Source: Treponema sp.
GTDB taxonomy: Bacteria > Spirochaetota > Spirochaetia > Treponematales > Breznakiellaceae
Reading direction: 5' to 3'
Assembly: GCA_031266775.1 (NCBI GenBank)
Contig: JAISAQ010000094.1
Location: forward strand, 1 to 45,364
DNA: 45,364 nucleotides
The notes under the pieces were generated by a model. It saw nothing but the letters and a program-made list of their open reading frames with translations, did not search any database and had not been told where the DNA came from. Positions 43,975-45,364 of this stretch are shown in pieces; position 1 is the first letter of the stretch, and every line of letters begins with the position of its first letter. The position numbers and the translations under genes were made by a program.

Positions 43975-44799
43975 TGCGTAACAATACACACAACCCGCAG
44001 GACAGGAGCCGTAGCGGCCTATGTCGGCGGCCGCGGCGCAGAGGCACAGGGGCCGCTGGTGTTTGTCGCGGGCGGGGGCCTCTATGCCCCATAACTCCCG
44101 TATCAGATCCCCGTCTATGCAGGCGCCGGCCCCGATCCCCGGCAAAGCGGGATCTTCGGCGCAGCTTTGTATTTCCATACCCGCCTCATGCGCCATAGAC
44201 GCAAGATCGGCGATCAGCGCTTTGAGTTCCGGGACAGGCGCGCCGTCCGCCCTGAGCGGCAACATGCTAAACGCGCCCGCCCTTTCCAGAGCCGCGATGC
44301 GCCGCTTCGCCCCGCCGTATTCATCGTACAGGCTGATGATAACCCGCCGCACCGATCCTTTAAGGCCGCGCGCCAGACTCTTGAAATTACGGCGGTGAAA
44401 TTCAGGGTCTGTTATGCTGCTTAAAAAAACCGGATCGTAGCGCCAGATAACCCGCCGGGAATCCGTTTTTTCCGCAAGCAGCCGCATGGCGGCAACGGCC
44501 GTTTCCGCGGGAACCGCGCCGCTTTCCAGAACCGGAGGATACCCCGTTACCGTAACCATCGTGTAGAAGCGGCAGGACCGCCCCTCAAGCTCCTCCGCAT
44601 GCACGGCGATATTACGGGGATCACGGGTCCAGAAAACAAAAACCGCGCCGTCCTGGGGAAGCAGGGAAACACGCCTAACCTGCGCGGTATTAAAGGGATT
44701 GGACACATCGGCAAACCCGGCGTCAAGCCGTTCAAGAAACCAGTCAAACTGAAAACGCGGAATGTCACAGCGCCGGGATACACTGATAATCACTGGCAA
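43966..44799 (-). CDS. DUF1848 protein, cysteine-rich C-terminus
   Basis: 277 residues of the DUF1848 family. N-terminal ISVSRRCDIPRF, FVFWTRDPRN, VIWRYDPVFLS and the C-terminal cluster CLCAAAADIGRYGSCPAGCVYCYAS are the family hallmarks. The last block looks like an iron-sulfur or metal-binding site similar to radical SAM photolyase-like (SPL) relatives. Function is not established. The first codon is TTG at 44799; a GTG two codons in is an alternative. Rather isolated, convergent with rlmB. Confidence 0.9.
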   Translation of the reverse strand: MPVIISVSRRCDIPRFQFDWFLERLDAGFADVSNPFNTAQVRRVSLLPQDGAVFVFWTRDPRNIAVHAEELEGRSCRFYTMVTVTGYPPVLESGAVPAETAVAAMRLLAEKTDSRRVIWRYDPVFLSSITDPEFHRRNFKSLARGLKGSVRRVIISLYDEYGGAKRRIAALERAGAFSMLPLRADGAPVPELKALIADLASMAHEAGMEIQSCAEDPALPGIGAGACIDGDLIRELWGIEAPARDKHQRPLCLCAAAADIGRYGSCPAGCVYCYASR

Positions 44800-44931
44800 G
44801 TCCCGCTAAAATAGATACACATAACGAATACCTGTAAATGGTGAAGGGAAACAGGAAATATGTCTACCGCTACACCCCACAACCATCAAGCCCCGCGGAG
44901 ACAGACTCCGGCCATGGAAAAAATTCCACAC

Positions 44932-44960
44932 TTTTAAAAAATTGGGAGTTGGTATATAAT
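44932..44960 (+). promoter_or_regulatory. promoter of sugar ABC transporter gene
   Basis: TTTTAA (44932-44937), 17-base spacer, TATAAT (44955-44960), then AGAAGG as ribosome site before the ATG at 44979. The -10 match is perfect, the -35 is weak. The remaining part of the 44800-44978 gap shows nothing else convincing. Confidence 0.5.
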
Positions 44961-44978
44961 ACCGAAAGAAGGTAATAT

Positions 44979-45364
44979 ATGCCGAGTTTGCTGCGGGTGG
45001 AACATATAGAGAAAAGCTTTGGCGGTATCAGGGCTTTGCGGGATGTGAGCTTTGATATCGAAGCCGGTCAGGTATGCGCCCTTGTCGGGGAAAATGGTGC
45101 GGGGAAGAGCACCTTGGGCAAGATAGTCACCGGGGTTGAACAGGCCGACGGGGGAGCCCTCTACCTTAATGATGAAGAATACCTTCCCCAGAATCCCCTG
45201 GAAGCCCAGCGCCGGGGGGTTGCCATGATCTTCCAGGAATTGGACCTTTTCCCTAACCAGAGCGTTGCCGCCAATCTTGCCCTGGGCAATCTGGAATTAA
45301 TGGACAAAAAACAGAAGCTGGTAAATCGGCGGATTCTGGAAAAGGCGGCCCGGCCCTGGCTGGA
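44979..45364 (+). CDS. sugar ABC transporter ATPase, N-terminal part
   Basis: First 128 residues of a MglA/RbsA/XylG-type sugar-import ATPase, cut by the end of the window. The translation starts MPSLLRVEHIEKSFGGIRAL. Walker A is GENGAGKST at about residue 38, and GVAMIFQELDLFPNQSVAANL is the Q-loop region in the form typical of sugar importers with two ATPase domains. Full-length members are about 500 residues. A TATAAT promoter and ribosome site support the ATG. Substrate cannot be known from this part. Confidence 0.9.
   Translation, partial: MPSLLRVEHIEKSFGGIRALRDVSFDIEAGQVCALVGENGAGKSTLGKIVTGVEQADGGALYLNDEEYLPQNPLEAQRRGVAMIFQELDLFPNQSVAANLALGNLELMDKKQKLVNRRILEKAARPWL

Overview
The window looks like one end of a contig from a Gram-negative bacterium, most likely a spirochete close to Treponema. 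The evidence is combined and indirect. It includes outer-membrane export genes (Lol-type ABC transporter, LolA-like carrier, beta-barrel), a LicC-like cytidylyltransferase fused to an aminotransferase (a fusion I recall from oral Treponema phosphonate metabolism), a receiver-like/HATPase/cyclic-nucleotide regulator, PilZ signalling and a stand-alone DbpA-type RNA-binding protein. There is no rRNA or tRNA gene to settle it. The window begins with 55 consecutive C, which is probably an assembly or sequencing artefact at the contig end. No gene-free stretch exceeds 300 bases.

Region 1 (1-13734, all minus strand) builds surface glycans. In transcription order it holds the complete dTDP-L-rhamnose set (rfbA, rfbC, rfbD, rfbB), a PglK/MsbA-type ABC flippase, a UDP-glucuronate 4-epimerase-like enzyme, a TviB/WbpA-type nucleotide-sugar dehydrogenase, a second closely related ABC flippase, then the first steps of a legionaminic-type nonulosonic acid route (legB, legC, ptmE-like, PglD/NeuD-like acetyltransferase). 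The left 6-8 kb is clearly more AT-rich than the rest, which suggests transfer or glycan-locus exchange.

Region 2 (13749-19374, minus strand) is a tight five-gene operon: LolD/MacB-type ATPase, two FtsX/LolE-type permeases, a LolA-like periplasmic protein and an outer-membrane beta-barrel. Most junctions are 4-base ATGA overlaps. It reads directly into the rhamnose genes, so the minus strand may be one transcription block of about 19 kb. A sigma70-like promoter and a perfect 16-base inverted repeat lie upstream, in the divergent gap before uppP, which encodes the undecaprenyl-diphosphate phosphatase that recycles the lipid carrier used by such glycans.

Region 3 (20488-26182, minus strand) holds a histone-deacetylase-fold hydrolase coupled by a 4-base overlap to the cytidylyltransferase-aminotransferase fusion, followed upstream by an aldehyde dehydrogenase, a short-chain dehydrogenase and a small retropepsin-like protein. 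Region 4 (26347-44799) is a mixed housekeeping and accessory area. It contains a PilZ protein, an Ldh_2-family dehydrogenase, a DUF4838-like protein, a two-gene chromate-type transporter, aspS, a UPF0158-GNAT fusion, a DbpA-type RNA-binding protein, a membrane protein of unknown function, a metallo-beta-lactamase hydrolase, a Na/Pi cotransporter, a small acidic protein, the receiver-like/HATPase/cNMP regulator, a KDG-kinase-like sugar kinase with 6-phosphogluconate dehydrogenase, tag, rlmB and a DUF1848 protein. The right end cuts a sugar ABC transporter ATPase.

The most promising material for new biology is the LolCDE-like plus LolA-like plus barrel operon joined to glycan genes, the cytidylyltransferase-aminotransferase fusion coupled to a deacetylase-fold enzyme, and the three-domain cyclic-nucleotide regulator.
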